The translations under genes were made by a program, and so were the position numbers. From DASVTR01 sp033855775 (lineage in GTDB: Bacteria; Acidobacteriota; Blastocatellia; Pyrinomonadales; Pyrinomonadaceae), in NCBI GenBank assembly GCA_033855775.1, contig JAWVFT010000043.1, positions 1-16,874 on the forward strand: DNA of 16,874 bases. The letters are read 5' to 3'. The notes under the pieces were generated by a model, which was not told the DNA's origin, did no database searches, and worked only from the letters and a program-made list of their open reading frames with translations. This document shows, piece by piece, positions 15,252 through 16,874 of this stretch. How positions within the stretch are numbered: position 1 is the stretch's first letter; the number at the start of each line of letters is the position of its first letter.

Positions 15252-16874
15252 ATGCCCGCTCAATCCGAGATTAACTCGACAAACGTGACGCTGCTCGTCG
15301 TTGATGACGAGATGAGCGTGCGACGCTTTTTGCGGCGCGTCTTTGAGGGCGCGGGGCATCGCGTTATCGCCGCCTCGGATGCTCCGAGCGCGCTCCGGCT
15401 GCTGCATAAAGAGGGCTGCGATTTAATCGTGCTCGACATGGCGATGCCGGGCGTGGACGGCCTCGCGCTCTGCCGCCTGCTGCGCGCTCAGGCCGCGACG
15501 AAGCAACTGCCGATTATCATCTTCTCGGCCAGCGACGACGAGAATCGAAAGGTCGAAGCGTTTGCCGCCGGGGCCGACGATTACATCGTTAAGCCTTCGA
15601 GCGCGCGTGAATTGCTCTCGCGTGTCGGCGCGCGACTCGGCAGCGCGCAGCGCGAGTGGGCTTTAATCGGCAGCAATCGTGAGTTGCGATTTTTGTCCGA
15701 CCTGGGACGCGGGCTGCTGCGCGCTTTGGAGCCGGATCAGGTCGTGCGGCGCGTGGCGGGCGCAACCTACGAAGGCACGGGCGCGTCGCTCTGCGCGGCG
15801 GCGGTCGGGCAGAACGGCAAAGGCTTGGCGATTCGCGTCTTCGACCGCGAAGGCAGCGTCGAAGGCCCGTCGCTGGTTCAAACTGAAAGGTTGACGGCGT
15901 GGCTCGAATCGCCGCACGCCGCCGCTTCGCAACTCTTTGACAGGGCGGAAGAGTTTCTGTTGCGCGACGACGCGCACGCTCTTGAGTATGTCGCGCCGCT
16001 GCGTTTTGGCGGGCGCGTGCAGGGCGCGCTAATCGCCGCCTTCGACCGTCGTGAAGATTGCGGCGAAACGGAGAGCCGTCTGGTTGACGCGGCGGCGCAG
16101 CAGGCCGCGCTGGCCGCGCACGTCGCCTCGCTTTACCAGTCGGCGCGCGATGCTGCCAACTCTTTGAGCCGCGAGGTCGAGCGGCGCACCGCCGAGGCCG
16201 AAGCGCAGCGTCGTTTCACCGAAGCGATCATTGATAGCCTGCCGCTCTCGCTCTACGCCGTTGACCGCGACTATTCGATAGTTGCCTGGAATCGCAATCG
16301 CGAGCAGGGCGGGCAAGGTATACCGCGTAATGTCGTGCTGGGCCGCAACGTCTTCGACGTGTTGACCAGGCAAAAGCGACAGGTGCTGGAGCGCGAGTTC
16401 GCGCGCGCTTTCGAGACGGGCGAGATCGAGCGCATAGAGCAGAAGACGACCACGGGTGAGGGCGAGACCAAGCACTGGCTCGTGAGCAAGATTCCAATGA
16501 GCGCTGCCGGAGACGGCGAGGTCTCGCACGTCATCACAGTCGGCGAAGACATCACGGCGCGCGTCGAGGCACAGCGCGCCATCGCACGCGCCGAAAAACT
16601 GGCGGCCGTCGGTCGCCTCGCCGCGGGCGTCGTTCACGAGATCAACAATCCGCTGGCGACCATCTCCGCCTGTGCCGAGGCGCTTGAGTCGCGCGTCACC
16701 GAGGGCGCGTTCGACGGCTCTTCCGAAGTGAAAGACCTGCGCGAATACCTGGGGCTCATCCGCAGCGAGGCTTTTCGCTGTAAGATGATCACCAACGGGC
16801 TCCTTGATTTCAGTCGCACGCGCGCCGGACAGCACGTGGCGGTCGAAATCTCGGACGTTATCACCTCGACGGCG
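15252..16874 (+). CDS. REC-GAF-PAS sensor histidine kinase, 3' end outside the window
   Basis: 541 residues are visible and the frame is open to the last base. An N-terminal receiver domain (about 12-130) has acidic D18/D19, phosphoacceptor D62 in IVLDMAMPG, the switch residue S92 and K114, all intact. A GAF-like domain follows (about 145-305), a short coiled coil (about 300-320), a PAS domain (about 320-440, opening RRFTEAIIDSLPLSLYAVD and ending in a VGEDITARVEA linker) and a HisKA domain with the phospho-histidine H462 in VVHEINNPLATI. The ATP-binding domain must lie beyond 16874. With an N-terminal receiver it probably takes phosphate from another kinase. A TGA sits directly before the ATG at 15222, so the start is 15222 or 15252; I chose 15252, ten codons before the receiver's first strand. 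No signal peptide or membrane helix, so cytoplasmic. Confidence 0.9.
   Translation, partial: MPAQSEINSTNVTLLVVDDEMSVRRFLRRVFEGAGHRVIAASDAPSALRLLHKEGCDLIVLDMAMPGVDGLALCRLLRAQAATKQLPIIIFSASDDENRKVEAFAAGADDYIVKPSSARELLSRVGARLGSAQREWALIGSNRELRFLSDLGRGLLRALEPDQVVRRVAGATYEGTGASLCAAAVGQNGKGLAIRVFDREGSVEGPSLVQTERLTAWLESPHAAASQLFDRAEEFLLRDDAHALEYVAPLRFGGRVQGALIAAFDRREDCGETESRLVDAAAQQAALAAHVASLYQSARDAANSLSREVERRTAEAEAQRRFTEAIIDSLPLSLYAVDRDYSIVAWNRNREQGGQGIPRNVVLGRNVFDVLTRQKRQVLEREFARAFETGEIERIEQKTTTGEGETKHWLVSKIPMSAAGDGEVSHVITVGEDITARVEAQRAIARAEKLAAVGRLAAGVVHEINNPLATISACAEALESRVTEGAFDGSSEVKDLREYLGLIRSEAFRCKMITNGLLDFSRTRAGQHVAVEISDVITSTA

Noticed and set aside
16029..16835. 268-residue minus-strand open frame at the right edge
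   Set aside because: Opposite the PAS-HisKA coding frame, which has recognisable motifs and stays open to the window end.

Overview
The window reads as chromosomal DNA from a GC-rich, Gram-negative-type bacterium. The mix of genes (a long SPFH protein, an M14 peptidase with a C-terminal amidotransferase-like fold, an enlarged OPT transporter, a PilZ protein and multidomain c-di-GMP and two-component sensors) recalls the Acidobacteriota, perhaps the class Blastocatellia. That assignment is inference; no marker gene or rRNA is present.

Layout. Three genes lie on the minus strand from 55 to 5576: a membrane-anchored SPFH/flotillin-type protein, a small single-pass membrane protein, and a secreted M14 zinc carboxypeptidase. 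A divergent 285-bp control region (5577-5861) holds a 21-bp-spaced direct repeat. Three plus-strand genes follow: an OPT-family peptide transporter (5862-8444), a putative lipoprotein with a pilin-like C-terminus (8551-9348) and a PilZ c-di-GMP receptor (9554-10003). Two minus-strand genes converge on these: an intracellular CBM9-like protein (10145-10789), which lies 30 bp downstream of an MFS transporter (10820-12142). An 858-bp stretch without a credible gene (12143-13000) is full of inverted repeats. Then come a bifunctional HD-GYP/GAF/GGDEF protein (13001-14983) and a REC-GAF-PAS-histidine kinase that runs off the right edge (15252 onward).

How the genes fit together. The peptidase and the oligopeptide transporter are divergent neighbours and could form a peptide-scavenging pair: periplasmic or extracellular trimming, then uptake. 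The PilZ protein and the HD-GYP/GGDEF enzyme are a receptor and a producer/degrader of c-di-GMP, and the following sensor kinase adds a phosphorelay input. These links rest on proximity only.

The most unusual material is non-coding or architectural. (1) Several intergenic spaces carry long inverted repeats, and at two of them (10011-10140 and 14987-15084) the arms are built from 7- or 8-nt tandem units of locus-specific sequence. (2) A 382-bp hairpin-rich segment inside the gene-free region is bounded by a repeated motif (GTTCGTTAGC-N3/4-ACCATT) and starts with a foldable three-way junction. (3) The SPFH protein carries four tandem N-terminal modules ahead of its SPFH core, an arrangement that recalls the major vault protein. 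(4) The OPT transporter has a large soluble insertion containing a duplicated motif. No tRNA, rRNA, CRISPR array, transposase or phage gene was seen.
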